Notes: generated from the letters alone by a model not told the origin. A stretch of DNA of 64,000 nt from Brevundimonas sp. G8 (GCF_902506205.1 NZ_LR732816.1:1807604-1871603); one strand, 5' to 3'; shown: positions 8,643 through 17,075, counted from the first letter of the stretch. Program-made: numbers and translations.

Positions 8643-9320
8643 GTGACCGAACTCGCCACACAGCGTCAGGCCGAAACCGCAGCCAAGGGGCCCAAACCCA
8701 AGGCGGCGCTGAACGGCGCGCGGTCGTTTTGGCTGAAACAGCTTCATAGCTGGCACTGGATTTCGGCGGCGGTCAGCCTGGTGGGCATGATCCTGTTCGC
8801 CGTCACCGGCATCACCCTGAACCACGCGGCCTCGATCCCCGGCAATCCTGTCACGGTCGAACAGACCGCGACCCTGCCGGCGCCGCTGTTGCAGCGACTG
8901 GCGGCCTTCCCGCAGGAGACGACCGATCCCGTTCCCGACTCCGTCGCGCGCTGGGCGTCCGAGGCGCTGAAGGTCGAGATCGCCGGCAAGCCGACCGAGA
9001 CAACGCCCGAAGAAGTCTACGTGGCCCTGGCCATGCCGGGCGGCGACGGATGGGTGACGATCGACCGTTCAAACGGCGATACCCTGCATGAGAAGACCAC
9101 CCGTGGCTGGATCGCCTACCTCAACGACCTACACAAGGGCCGTAACGCCGGCTCGGTCTGGTTCTGGTTCATCGACGTCTTCGCCGTCGCCTGCACCATC
9201 TTCGCCCTGACGGGGCTGGGCCTGATGTTCCTGCACGCCAAGGGTCGGCCCTCGACCTGGCCGCTGGCGGCGTTGGGCCTGCTGATCCCCGTCGTCATCG
9301 CCCTGATCTTCATTCACTGA
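8643..9320 (+). CDS. PepSY-associated transmembrane protein, putative haem-binding ferric reductase subunit
   Basis: A 225-residue membrane protein starting at GTG 8643. One transmembrane helix lies near residues 39-60 and two near the C-terminus (VWFWFIDVFAVACTIFALTG and WPLAALGLLIPVVIALIFI), with a periplasmic PepSY-like domain between (VYVALAMPGGDGWVTIDRSNGDTL). Conserved His35, His38 and His61 flank the first helix and a His lies in NDLHKG, as in PepSY-TM haem proteins such as FoxB/PiuB that reduce ferric siderophores across the inner membrane. It opens a tight five-gene operon under a predicted iron operator. Its function as a transmembrane electron conduit is inferred. Confidence 0.85.
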   Translation: MTELATQRQAETAAKGPKPKAALNGARSFWLKQLHSWHWISAAVSLVGMILFAVTGITLNHAASIPGNPVTVEQTATLPAPLLQRLAAFPQETTDPVPDSVARWASEALKVEIAGKPTETTPEEVYVALAMPGGDGWVTIDRSNGDTLHEKTTRGWIAYLNDLHKGRNAGSVWFWFIDVFAVACTIFALTGLGLMFLHAKGRPSTWPLAALGLLIPVVIALIFIH

Positions 9321-9331
9321 CGAGTTTTCCG

Positions 9332-9844
9332 ATGCGCCTGCTCCCCATCGTCATCACCACAGTCGGCCTCGCCGCCGCCGCTGCGCCCGTCATGGCCGCC
9401 GACCTGACGGTGTCGGTCGAGATTCCGCGCCTGAACACCGCCTCCTATCACCGCCCCTATGTCGCCGTGTGGATCGAGAAGCCGGACCAGTCGGCCGAGC
9501 GGACCCTGGCCGTCTGGTATCAGCAGACCCGCAACAACGAAGGCGACGGCAAGGACTGGCTGAAGGACCTGCGCACCTGGTGGCGCAAGGGCGGCCGGGC
9601 CATGAGCCTGCCGGCCGACGGCGTGTCGGGCGCGACCCGCGCGCCGGGTCGCCAGACGGTCACCTTGCCGGCCGCGCGCCTGGCCGGCCTGCAACCGGGC
9701 CAATACAACATCGTCGTCGAGGCGGCCCGTGAGCTGGGCGGCCGCGAGGTCGTGCGCGTGCCCTTCCGCTGGGGCGCCGCCAACGCCGGCGCCGGAACCG
9801 GCTCTACCGAACTGGGCGCCGTGCGCGTCGCCGTCTCTCGCTAA
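9332..9844 (+). CDS. DUF2271 periplasmic protein with ApbE flavinylation motif
   Basis: A 170-residue secreted protein: signal peptide of about 22 residues (ending PVMA), then the DUF2271 domain beginning LTVSVEIPRLNTASYHRPYVAVWIE. Residues 96-102 read DGVSGAT, matching the D-x-x-[ST]-G-[AS]-[ST] site at which ApbE attaches FMN to Thr in NqrC and RnfG; Thr102 (codon 9635-9637) would carry the flavin. An ApbE gene lies two genes downstream. The protein is therefore predicted to be a covalently flavinylated periplasmic electron carrier. It follows the PepSY gene by 11 bp. Confidence 0.88.
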   Translation: MRLLPIVITTVGLAAAAAPVMAADLTVSVEIPRLNTASYHRPYVAVWIEKPDQSAERTLAVWYQQTRNNEGDGKDWLKDLRTWWRKGGRAMSLPADGVSGATRAPGRQTVTLPAARLAGLQPGQYNIVVEAARELGGREVVRVPFRWGAANAGAGTGSTELGAVRVAVSR

Positions 9845-9849
9845 GGATC

Positions 9850-10656
9850 ATGACCATGAAGAAGACGATCGCTCTCCTCACGCTGGCCGCAGCCTTGGCC
9901 GCCCCCATGGCCGCCCAGGCGCACCGCGCCTGGCTGGCGCCGACGGCCACGACCCTGTCGGGCACGGACGCCTGGGTCGGGTTCGACGCCGGCATGTCGA
10001 ACCAGGTGTTCAACCCCGATCACGCCGCCATGCGCCTGAACGGCCTGGCCATCACCGCGCCGGACGGTTCGGCGGTTCAGCCCGAGCACGCCATGCAGGG
10101 CCAGTATCGCTCGACCTTCGACGCGCACCTGACGCAGAACGGCACCTACAAGATCGCCAACGTCATGGGCGGCGTCATGGCCAGCTACAAGCTGAACGGC
10201 GAACAGAAGCGTTGGCGCGGCGCGGCGGCCGAATATCCGGCGGGCCTGCCTGAGGGCGCGACCGACGTGCAGGCGACCCGCACCGCCAGCCGCATCGAGA
10301 CCTTCGTCACCCTGAACAACCCGACCGACACCGTCTTCAAGACGACCGGCGAAGGGCTTGAGCTGGTTCCCGTGACCCATCCCAACGACCTGGTCGTCGG
10401 CGAGCCCGCCACCTTCAAGCTGCTGAACAATGGCCAGCCGGCGTCGGGCCTTGAGGTCACCGTGGCGCGCGGCGCTATCCGCTATCGCGACAATCCCGAG
10501 GAATCGACTGTCACGACCGGCGCCGACGGCGCCTTCACCGTGACCTGGCCGGAAGCGGGCATGTACTGGCTGAACGCCTCGGTCCGCACCGAAGGTCAGG
10601 GCGAAACGCTCGGTTCCAACGCCAGCTATGTGGCGGCGATGGAAGTCCTGCCCTAA
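9850..10656 (+). CDS. DUF4198 periplasmic protein
   Basis: A 268-residue secreted protein of the DUF4198 family. The predicted signal peptide ends AAQA, leaving a mature protein starting HRAWLAP; an N-terminal histidine followed by Trp is typical of this family and could bind metal. The rest is a beta-rich domain with Ig-like segments (FKLLNNGQPASGLEVTVARGAIRY, FTVTWPEAGMYWLNASV). It sits between the DUF2271 gene (5 bp upstream) and apbE. A role in metal handling during iron reduction is inferred from context only. Confidence 0.83.
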   Translation: MTMKKTIALLTLAAALAAPMAAQAHRAWLAPTATTLSGTDAWVGFDAGMSNQVFNPDHAAMRLNGLAITAPDGSAVQPEHAMQGQYRSTFDAHLTQNGTYKIANVMGGVMASYKLNGEQKRWRGAAAEYPAGLPEGATDVQATRTASRIETFVTLNNPTDTVFKTTGEGLELVPVTHPNDLVVGEPATFKLLNNGQPASGLEVTVARGAIRYRDNPEESTVTTGADGAFTVTWPEAGMYWLNASVRTEGQGETLGSNASYVAAMEVLP

Positions 10657-10665
10657 GCGACAGGG

Positions 10666-11775
10666 ATGTCAGACACACCCTTCTCGCGCGGTTCACGCGC
10701 CGCCCCGCCCACGGTCAATCTCGGTGACGCCAGCCCGCTGGCCGACCGCGCCGACAACCGCGTGCTGGTGCCCGTCATCGCGAGGGCACCGCCCCGTCCG
10801 CCCAGCGACCTGATCCGTGCGCTGGGCGGCGAGACCATGGGCACGACCTGGAGCGCGCGCGTGATCGCACCTCCAGGCGTGGGCGAAGCGGCGATCCAAG
10901 ACGCGATCGAACAGGAGCTGGCGGCCGTCGTCGCCCTGTTCAGCCCGTGGGATCCGTCCAGCGAGATCAGTCGATTCAATAATGCGCCGGCCGGTTTCTG
11001 GGCGGTGTCGCCGCCGTTCTGGGATCTGGTGGATGCGGCGATGACCCTGGGGGACGAGACGAACGGGGCGGTCGATCCGACGCTTGGAGCGCTGGTCGAC
11101 CTGTGGGGTTTCGGCCCGCCCGGACCACGCTCGGCCCTGCTGCCTGTGCCGTCCGAGGATGAGATCGCGGCGGCCATGGCCGTGTCCGGCTGGCAGAAGC
11201 TGCGGCTGAATCCCGAGGCGCGCGGCGTGATGCAGATGGGCGGAATGAAGCTGGATTTCTCCGGCATCGCCAAGGGGCATGCGGTGGACCGGGTGTCCGA
11301 CCGGCTGATGGCGATGGGCGCGACCTCGCACCTGATCGAGATCGGCGGCGAGTTGAAGGGACGCGGCGTCAAGCCGGACGCCCAACCCTGGTGGGTTGAG
11401 ATCGAGCGGGTCGAGGGTTCGCCTGCACCCCACACCGTGGCGGCCCTGTTCGATTTAGCCGTGGCGACCAGCGGCGATTATCGCCGGGCGTTCCGCCATG
11501 ACGGCCGGCTGTATCCCCACACCCTCGACGGTTCGACCGGGCGCCCGGTCAGCAACAATCTGAGCTCGGTCACGGTGCTGCACGCCTCGGCCATGATGGC
11601 CGACGCCTACGCCACGGCGCTGACGGTCATGGGGCCGTTCGAGGGGCCGGAGTATGCCGAGGCGCTGGGGCTGATCGCCCACTTCGTCGAGCGCACCGAG
11701 CGCGGGCCGGTCGAGCGGATGACGTCGGCCTTCGCCGCCCTTATGGACGATCCCGACGGAGATCGGCCGGGGTGA
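10666..11775 (+). CDS. apbE: FAD:protein FMN transferase (ApbE)
   Basis: A 369-residue ApbE-family enzyme that transfers FMN from FAD to Thr of target proteins. Family motifs are LGGETMGTTWSARV, VDPTLGALVDLWGFGP, LDFSGIAKGHAVDRV, LIEIGGELKGRG, HTLDGSTGRPV and the metal-binding ADAYATAL. The likely target is the DUF2271 protein two genes upstream, which carries a DGVSGAT site. Unlike most ApbE proteins, no N-terminal signal peptide or lipobox is visible before the domain; about 50 Pro/Arg-rich residues precede it. Its stop overlaps the next gene's GTG. Confidence 0.92.
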   Translation: MSDTPFSRGSRAAPPTVNLGDASPLADRADNRVLVPVIARAPPRPPSDLIRALGGETMGTTWSARVIAPPGVGEAAIQDAIEQELAAVVALFSPWDPSSEISRFNNAPAGFWAVSPPFWDLVDAAMTLGDETNGAVDPTLGALVDLWGFGPPGPRSALLPVPSEDEIAAAMAVSGWQKLRLNPEARGVMQMGGMKLDFSGIAKGHAVDRVSDRLMAMGATSHLIEIGGELKGRGVKPDAQPWWVEIERVEGSPAPHTVAALFDLAVATSGDYRRAFRHDGRLYPHTLDGSTGRPVSNNLSSVTVLHASAMMADAYATALTVMGPFEGPEYAEALGLIAHFVERTERGPVERMTSAFAALMDDPDGDRPG

Positions 11776-13148
11776 CAGCCGATCCGCAGCGCTGGCTGTG
11801 GGCGGTCGGGGCGTTCCTGCTTTGGCTGGCCCTGATCGCCGTCATCGTCTGGCGCGAACGCCGGGCCAGGGCGGCGGCGCGCGCGCAGTCTGACGTCTTT
11901 TCGGGCGCTGGGGCCGGGGCGGGCGAGGGCCAGGCGGTGCTGATCGCCTTCGCCAGCCAGACGGGTTTCGCCGAGGAACTGGCCTGGATGACGGCGCGCG
12001 CCTTGAGCGACGGCGGCGTGGGCGCGCGCGTGGTGTCTTTCGCCGATCTGGACTTGCAGACCCTGAAGGCGACGGACCGGGCGCTGCTGATCGTCTCCAC
12101 GACGGGGGAGGGCGATCCGCCCGACAGCGCGGCCCGGTTCGTGCGCAAAACCATGGGCGCGACGGCGAAATTGTCAGGGCTGCGGTTCGGTCTGCTGGCG
12201 CTCGGCGACCGCAGCTACGACCAGTTCTGCGGCTTCGGCCATGCTGTGGACGGTTGGCTGAGACGGTCGGGAGCCGAACCCCTGTTCGATACGGTCGAGG
12301 TCGACAACGGCGAGGCCGGCGCCATCCGCCACTGGCAGCACCAGCTGAACCAGATCACCGGCAGCGTCACCGCCCCCGACTGGACCCCGCCGGCCTACGA
12401 CCCCTGGCGGTTGGTCGAGCGGACCCTGGTCAATCCCGGCAGTCCGGGCGGCGAGGCGTTTCATCTGGCGTTCGAACCTGTGGACGCGGCGCCCGACTGG
12501 TCGGCCGGCGACATCGCCGAGGTGGGCCTGCCCGAGCGGGACGGCGTCACGCCAGGCTCGCGCGAATATTCCATCGCCTCCCTTCCGTCGGACGGCCGGG
12601 TCGAGTTCCTGATCCGCCTGATGCGCCATCCCGATGGGACGCCGGGCTTGGCTTCGGGCTGGCTGACCCAAGACCTGGCGGTCGGCGGCGAGATCGGGAT
12701 GCGGCTGCGCACCAACCGCAGCTTCCACGGCCCGGCGGACGCGACGCCGATGATCCTGATCGGCAACGGCACGGGGATCGCCGGACTGCGGGCGCACCTG
12801 AAGACGCGGACAGCGGCAGGCGGGGCGTGGCTGTTGTTCGGCGAACGGACGCAGGCGCACGACGCCTTCTTCGATGCGGAACTGCAGGCCTGGCGGGCGT
12901 CGGGCGTGCTGCGGCGGCTGGACCGGTCCTTCTCGCGCGATGCGGGCGACGGGCGCTATGTGCAGGATCTGGTCGCGGCGGCGACGGACGAGCTGCGAGA
13001 CTGGGTCGCGCGCGGGGCGACGATCTATGTCTGCGGCAGCCTGGAAGGGATGTCCCAAGGTGTGCATGCGGCGCTGGAGAATGCGCTGGGCGCGGATGTG
13101 GTGCTGACGATGCTGGAAGACGGGCGGTATCGGCGGGACGTCTATTAG
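11772..13148 (+). CDS. Membrane-anchored flavodoxin/ferredoxin-reductase fusion (CysJ-like)
   Basis: A 458-residue protein starting at GTG 11772, overlapping the apbE stop by 4 bp. Residues 8-26 form one transmembrane helix (LWAVGAFLLWLALIAVIVW). A flavodoxin domain follows (AFASQTGFAEELAWMTARAL, VSTTGEGDPPDSAARF, GDRSYDQFCGF), then an FNR-like FAD/NADPH domain (SREYSIAS, GNGTGIAGLRAHL, YVCGSLEGMSQGV) ending with the aromatic-containing RYRRDVY. It resembles CysJ and PepSY-associated diflavin reductases. It probably takes electrons from NADPH in the cytoplasm and passes them to the PepSY protein and periplasmic flavoprotein. Confidence 0.9.
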   Translation: MTADPQRWLWAVGAFLLWLALIAVIVWRERRARAAARAQSDVFSGAGAGAGEGQAVLIAFASQTGFAEELAWMTARALSDGGVGARVVSFADLDLQTLKATDRALLIVSTTGEGDPPDSAARFVRKTMGATAKLSGLRFGLLALGDRSYDQFCGFGHAVDGWLRRSGAEPLFDTVEVDNGEAGAIRHWQHQLNQITGSVTAPDWTPPAYDPWRLVERTLVNPGSPGGEAFHLAFEPVDAAPDWSAGDIAEVGLPERDGVTPGSREYSIASLPSDGRVEFLIRLMRHPDGTPGLASGWLTQDLAVGGEIGMRLRTNRSFHGPADATPMILIGNGTGIAGLRAHLKTRTAAGGAWLLFGERTQAHDAFFDAELQAWRASGVLRRLDRSFSRDAGDGRYVQDLVAAATDELRDWVARGATIYVCGSLEGMSQGVHAALENALGADVVLTMLEDGRYRRDVY

Positions 13149-13600
13149 GCTTCGGCCATGTCGGTCCGTTGGTTAGACCGTGATGCCGTCAGAGCCGCGA
13201 GGCTGGCGAAGCTGAGGAAAAACGTGATCGCATACTCTGCATAGGTCGGCGCCACATAGATGCGCCAGGTTTCGCTGCCTAACGCAGGCCATTGACCCAT
13301 AGATGCACGGATTACGCTTTGGTCCACAATGAGCCAGACCGCCGGAACTACGACCAGCATCGTAGCCACGAGAACAGTGGCAATCGCCGAAAGGCGTCGT
13401 CCAAACAGCCATGCCCCGACGACGACCAGCGTTCCGATGATCCAAGCCATAAGCATTTCCGGACGACCATAGATTGGCAACAGCCAAAATGATCGGATAA
13501 GCGGCAGGCTCGGCCATACTGCAAGCAGCGCTACATAAAGAATGGCTGAGCAGGCCATTCCGCAAACGCCGGTCAAGAATGTGGCTCGCTTTAACTTCAA
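13145..13600 (-). CDS. Small hydrophobic membrane protein, unassigned
   Basis: A 151-residue frame with four predicted membrane helices (e.g. CSAILYVALLAVWPSLPLI, MLMAWIIGTLVVVGAWLFG, IATVLVATMLVVVPAVWLI, YAITFFLSFASLAAL). I do not recognise the family. The first available start is TTG at 13600, 10 bp after the Mpl-like stop codon; an internal ATG at 13558 is an alternative. The region is visibly less GC-rich than both neighbours. It overlaps the 3' end of the convergent reductase gene by 4 bp. It may be co-transcribed with the Mpl-like gene. Confidence 0.6.
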   Translation of the reverse strand: MKLKRATFLTGVCGMACSAILYVALLAVWPSLPLIRSFWLLPIYGRPEMLMAWIIGTLVVVGAWLFGRRLSAIATVLVATMLVVVPAVWLIVDQSVIRASMGQWPALGSETWRIYVAPTYAEYAITFFLSFASLAALTASRSNQRTDMAEA

Positions 13601-13609
13601 GCGATCAAA

Positions 13610-15004
13610 CTAACCCAACCGCCCCAGCAGCTCGGCCGCAAATGTGGACAGGGTGTCGTCGCGCGCCCCCATGACGATGATGCGGTCCCCCGGTTGAGCG
13701 ATCTCCACGATCCGGTCGCCGCACGCCGCGCGCGTCGCGAGCGCCTCCGCCTGACGGCCCGCGGCGCGGACGCCGGAGGCGATGTCCTCGGACCCGACGC
13801 TGCGGTCGGTGGTGCCGCCGTAATAGACCGGCTCGGGCATCAGCAGAACGTCGTCCTCCCGCATCAGACCGGCGAAGCCGTCGATGAACTCCGACTTCAT
13901 CAGCTTCAGCGGGCCAAACCCGTGCGGCTGGAACAGGATCAGCAGCCGCCCGTCGAAGGCGTGCAGGGTCTTCAGCGTGGCGGCGATCTTGTCCGGGTTA
14001 TGGGCGAAGTCGTCGATGACGGTGATGTCGCCGGTCGTCCCGACCACCTCCATGCGGCGACGGATGCCGGCGAAGGTCTCCAGCGCCTTGACCGCCTCGC
14101 TGGTCGGCACGCCCAGCGCCCGGGTCGCGCCCAGCGCCGCCAGCGCATTGGCGACATTGTGCGCGCCGGGGACGTTCAGGATGACATCGTGCTCGCTCCA
14201 GCCCTCGATCAGGCGGAACTTCATGCCCGTCGGCAGGGGCTGGAGATCATGGCCGGACAGGTCGGCCTTCTCCTCGCCCAGGCCGAAGGTGATGGCCTTG
14301 CCGGCGGGCAGGGTCTGCGCCAGGGCCGCCGTCTCGGGATTGTCGAGGTTCAACACGGCCGTCGTCGCACGGGCGGTGAAGCCGCCGAACAGGTTGCGCA
14401 GTTCCTCCATCGACTTGTGGTCCAGCGAGATGTTGGACACCACGGCGACCGTCGGGTCATAGCCGGCGATGGAACCGTCGCTTTCGTCCACCTCCGACAC
14501 GAACACGTCGGGGCCGCCGATCAGGGCGCTGGCGAACGGATGGTCGGCGTCGGCGAAGTTCTTCATCACCGCCCCGTTCATGACGGTGGGTTGGCGGCCC
14601 GCCTGATGCAGGATCCAGGCGATCATGCCGGTGATGGTGGACTTGCCGCTGGTGCCCGCCACGCCGACGGAGGTCGAGGCGGCGTTGAAGATTTCGCTGA
14701 GCAACTGGGGCCGGGTCTTTATGATCGCGCCGGCGCGTTTCGCCGCCCCGATGTCGGGCACTGTCTCCTCGATGGCGCCGGTGGCGATCACGGTCTGATC
14801 GGCGCGCGTCACGCCCGACCCGTCCTGGGGATGCAGGGTCACGCCGTGGGCGCGCAGCCAGTCGAACTTCTCGGGCGTGCGGCCTTGATCCAGCGCGCGG
14901 TCCGAGCCCTCGATGGCTGCGCCGCGCGCCTGAAGGATCATGGCCAGGGGCAGCATGCCCGACCCGCCGATGCCGCAGAAGAAATAGGAGGCGTCTTGGT
15001 TCAT
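13610..15004 (-). CDS. mpl: Mur ligase family protein, Mpl-like (murein tripeptide ligase)
   Basis: A 464-residue ATP-dependent Mur ligase. The N-terminal domain has GIGGSGM (11-17), the P-loop GTSGKST is at 117-123, and the central domain has SEVDESDGS and NISLDHKS; IDDFAHNP marks the C-terminal domain. The organisation fits Mpl, which rejoins recycled L-Ala-gamma-D-Glu-mDAP tripeptide to UDP-MurNAc; MurC is the alternative. Mpl is preferred because MurC genes normally sit in the mra/dcw cluster, whereas this gene stands alone and is divergent from a predicted LD-carboxypeptidase, the other murein-recycling enzyme. Confidence 0.78.
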   Translation of the reverse strand: MNQDASYFFCGIGGSGMLPLAMILQARGAAIEGSDRALDQGRTPEKFDWLRAHGVTLHPQDGSGVTRADQTVIATGAIEETVPDIGAAKRAGAIIKTRPQLLSEIFNAASTSVGVAGTSGKSTITGMIAWILHQAGRQPTVMNGAVMKNFADADHPFASALIGGPDVFVSEVDESDGSIAGYDPTVAVVSNISLDHKSMEELRNLFGGFTARATTAVLNLDNPETAALAQTLPAGKAITFGLGEEKADLSGHDLQPLPTGMKFRLIEGWSEHDVILNVPGAHNVANALAALGATRALGVPTSEAVKALETFAGIRRRMEVVGTTGDITVIDDFAHNPDKIAATLKTLHAFDGRLLILFQPHGFGPLKLMKSEFIDGFAGLMREDDVLLMPEPVYYGGTTDRSVGSEDIASGVRAAGRQAEALATRAACGDRIVEIAQPGDRIIVMGARDDTLSTFAAELLGRLG

Positions 15005-15072
15005 GCCCCCTTAGAACAGGGGATCGGGCCGGTCCGCCAGTGGGGATCGCAAAAACGACGAAGAAGGCGGGC

Positions 15073-15909
15073 GTGGATACCAACAGCTTCAAGATCGGCG
15101 TCGTCTGCGCCAGTTCGCGGTTTTCGAAAGAGCGCGCCGAGGCGGTCGCGGTCTGGATGGCGCAGAACCATCCCGACCGCGACGTGGCGGTGGTGTTTCA
15201 TCCCGCCTGCTTCCTGAAACACGGCCATTTCGCCGGCGACGACCGGGCGCGCGCCGACGCCTTCGTGGAGTTCGCCAACGACCCGCGCATCGACGCCATC
15301 TGGTTCGCGCGCGGCGGCTATGGCTCGTGTCGCATCGCCGACGCGGTGATCCCGCGCCTGGACGCCACAGCCCGCAAGAAGCGCTACATGGGCTATTCCG
15401 ATGCGGGCAGCCTGCTGGCCGGGATGTACAAGGCGGGTTTCCAGCATCTGGCGCACGGGCCGATGGCCTCGGATTCGGTGCGCGACGACGCGACGGCGAA
15501 GGGCGCCCTGTCTTGGCTGACCACCGGGCGGACCGACTGGATCGAGCCTTCGCTGGCGACCGATCCGCGACCGGCCGTGGCCTTCAATCTCACCATCCTG
15601 AACGAGCTGACCGGCACGGCGCTGGAGCCGGATTTGTCCGGTCACGTCCTGATGCTGGAGGAGGTGTCGGAGGCCGCCTACCGGATCGACCGGATGATGT
15701 TTCATTTGACCAGCCAGGCGAGCATTCGGCGTGTGGCCGGGATTCGCCTGGGGCGTGTTTCGGATGTCACGCCAAACGATCCCGATTTCGGACAGACTCC
15801 TGAGGAGATCGTTCGATACTGGTGCCTGAGATCGGGCATAGCCTTCCTCGGAAACGCCGATATTGGGCACGACGGCGCCAACAAGGTCGTGCCCTTCGGT
15901 CGCGCGTGA
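15073..15909 (+). CDS. ldcA: LD-carboxypeptidase (peptidase S66, LdcA-like)
   Basis: A 278-residue serine peptidase of family S66, which removes the terminal D-Ala from murein tetrapeptides in the cytoplasm. Catalytic Ser109 lies in GYSDAG, Glu196 in LMLEEVSE and His266 in GHDGANKVVPFG; the GGYGSCRI segment is also typical. I chose GTG 15073 because AAGAAGG lies five bases upstream and the conserved FKIGVVCASS follows; GTG 15040 is in frame but lacks a ribosome-binding site. The gene is divergent from the Mpl-like gene, with 68 bp between starts. Confidence 0.88.
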   Translation: MDTNSFKIGVVCASSRFSKERAEAVAVWMAQNHPDRDVAVVFHPACFLKHGHFAGDDRARADAFVEFANDPRIDAIWFARGGYGSCRIADAVIPRLDATARKKRYMGYSDAGSLLAGMYKAGFQHLAHGPMASDSVRDDATAKGALSWLTTGRTDWIEPSLATDPRPAVAFNLTILNELTGTALEPDLSGHVLMLEEVSEAAYRIDRMMFHLTSQASIRRVAGIRLGRVSDVTPNDPDFGQTPEEIVRYWCLRSGIAFLGNADIGHDGANKVVPFGRA

Positions 15910-16140
15910 GGCAAAGTGCACGCGGCGAAAAAGACACAGTCTCGCCTTGATCCGCAGCGCCGCCGCACCCGCCCTCTCGACAGAACGCCGGTCCTGACCT
16001 CAGATGCCGGTCCGCGAGGCGTTAGGACTTCGTTAGCCAAGGCGTTGGGGGACGCGGCGGTTTACGCCTTCTGCGATGCGGCGGTTCGTTCGGATATCGG
16101 GGGATGCCCGGACGAGCCGCCTGATCGCCCTTGCTGGCGA

Positions 16141-16425
16141 TCAACCGTTCAGACTGAGCCGATCTAGATATAGCGCCCATGCTGTGCGCCCGGCTGGGGT
16201 CAGGACGACACGCATGCGGGGCTTGCGACCTAAAAAGCCGCGACGAAGCTGAACGTAGCCCAAGGCCTCCAGCCGCATCAGGTTGCTGGACAGACTATTG
16301 TTGGCAACCTCCAGCTCGGCGGCCAGTCGGGTGAAGTCCTCGATTTCGGCGCTCGAGAGATAGGCCATCACCGCTCGTCTCAACCGATGTGAAAAGGCGG
16401 GATCGCCGTCGGATGACGCCTTCAC
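16141..16425 (-). CDS. Winged-helix transcriptional regulator
   Basis: A 94-residue DNA-binding protein of the MarR-like winged-helix type (HTH_34/PF13601 style): AFSHRLRRAVMAYLSSAEIEDFTRLAAELEVANNSLSSNLMRLEALGYVQLRR, then a basic wing GRKPRMRVVLTPAGRTAW. The start is GTG 16425, overlapping the TGA of the membrane protein by 4 bp. An upstream continuation of the frame runs antisense-like through the membrane gene and is not real. It is co-expressed with the membrane protein, the usual layout of one-component regulator plus membrane partner pairs. Confidence 0.8.
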   Translation of the reverse strand: MKASSDGDPAFSHRLRRAVMAYLSSAEIEDFTRLAAELEVANNSLSSNLMRLEALGYVQLRRGFLGRKPRMRVVLTPAGRTAWALYLDRLSLNG

Positions 16426-17075
16426 CTGCGGGCCTGGCGCATCAGGATGACGGCCGGGATGAAGGCCAGGCCGATCAGGCTGGCGCACATGATCGGCAGG
16501 GCGTCGAATGTTCCGACGCCGACCCAGGCCAATGCGGCTGCGGCGGCGAAGCTTCCCAGGCCGACCAGAACCAGCCAGCGACGATCGCTGGTGATGGCTG
16601 TGATCCACCAGGCGCAGCCCCATAGAATGAGCACGACCGAGGGCACGATATGGGCGGTGTGCACCGACTCGTTCGACATCTCGTTTCGCGTGAACATCGG
16701 GAAGACGATCACGGTCATCACCAGGGCGATGAAACTGGCGGACCAGGTCGCGAAAGCGGTTCGACTGAGGCGGACCCTGTTTGGCCCTATGGTCCTCCAA
16801 GCCGTCCAAGCCAGGGCGGCGAAGACGCAGAGGTGTGAGCCGATGATGGCCCACATGCCGACGAAATTCGAAATGGGGCCTGTGACGGGCATTCCGGGTT
16901 GCGGTACGCCATCGATCAAGCACGCGACCAGAATGGCCAGCAGAGCAAAGCCGTAAGCGCCGCCGAACACGGCGATCAACAGCAGGAAGGGCGCGGGTGC
17001 TCCTCGACCTGCGATCGCCAGTCGCTTGAGATAGGCGAGATCGTCCGCCTCAGGGCGCGTGGGGCTGTCAGTCAT
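16422..17075 (-). CDS. Multi-pass membrane protein paired with winged-helix regulator
   Basis: A 217-residue protein with about six membrane helices (APFLLLIAVFGGAYGFALLA, NFVGMWAIIGSHLCVFAALAW, FATWSASFIALVMTVIVF, HIVPSVVLILWGCAWWI, WLVLVGLGSFAAAAALAWV, ALPIMCASLIGLAFIPAVIL). I do not recognise the family. ATG 17075 follows a GGAGAG ribosome-binding site. The frame remains open much further upstream antisense to dnaG, but that is a GC-rich shadow. Translationally coupled to the downstream regulator. It might sense or export something controlled by the regulator. Confidence 0.75.
   Translation of the reverse strand: MTDSPTRPEADDLAYLKRLAIAGRGAPAPFLLLIAVFGGAYGFALLAILVACLIDGVPQPGMPVTGPISNFVGMWAIIGSHLCVFAALAWTAWRTIGPNRVRLSRTAFATWSASFIALVMTVIVFPMFTRNEMSNESVHTAHIVPSVVLILWGCAWWITAITSDRRWLVLVGLGSFAAAAALAWVGVGTFDALPIMCASLIGLAFIPAVILMRQARR

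Noticed and set aside
13694..15217. 507-codon plus-strand frame opposite the Mpl-like gene
   Set aside because: Antisense shadow with low-complexity composition; the minus strand encodes a clear Mur ligase.
15916..16167. 83-codon plus-strand frame after ldcA
   Set aside because: Arg/Pro-rich, no ribosome-binding site and no family; the 231-bp gap shows nothing else convincing.
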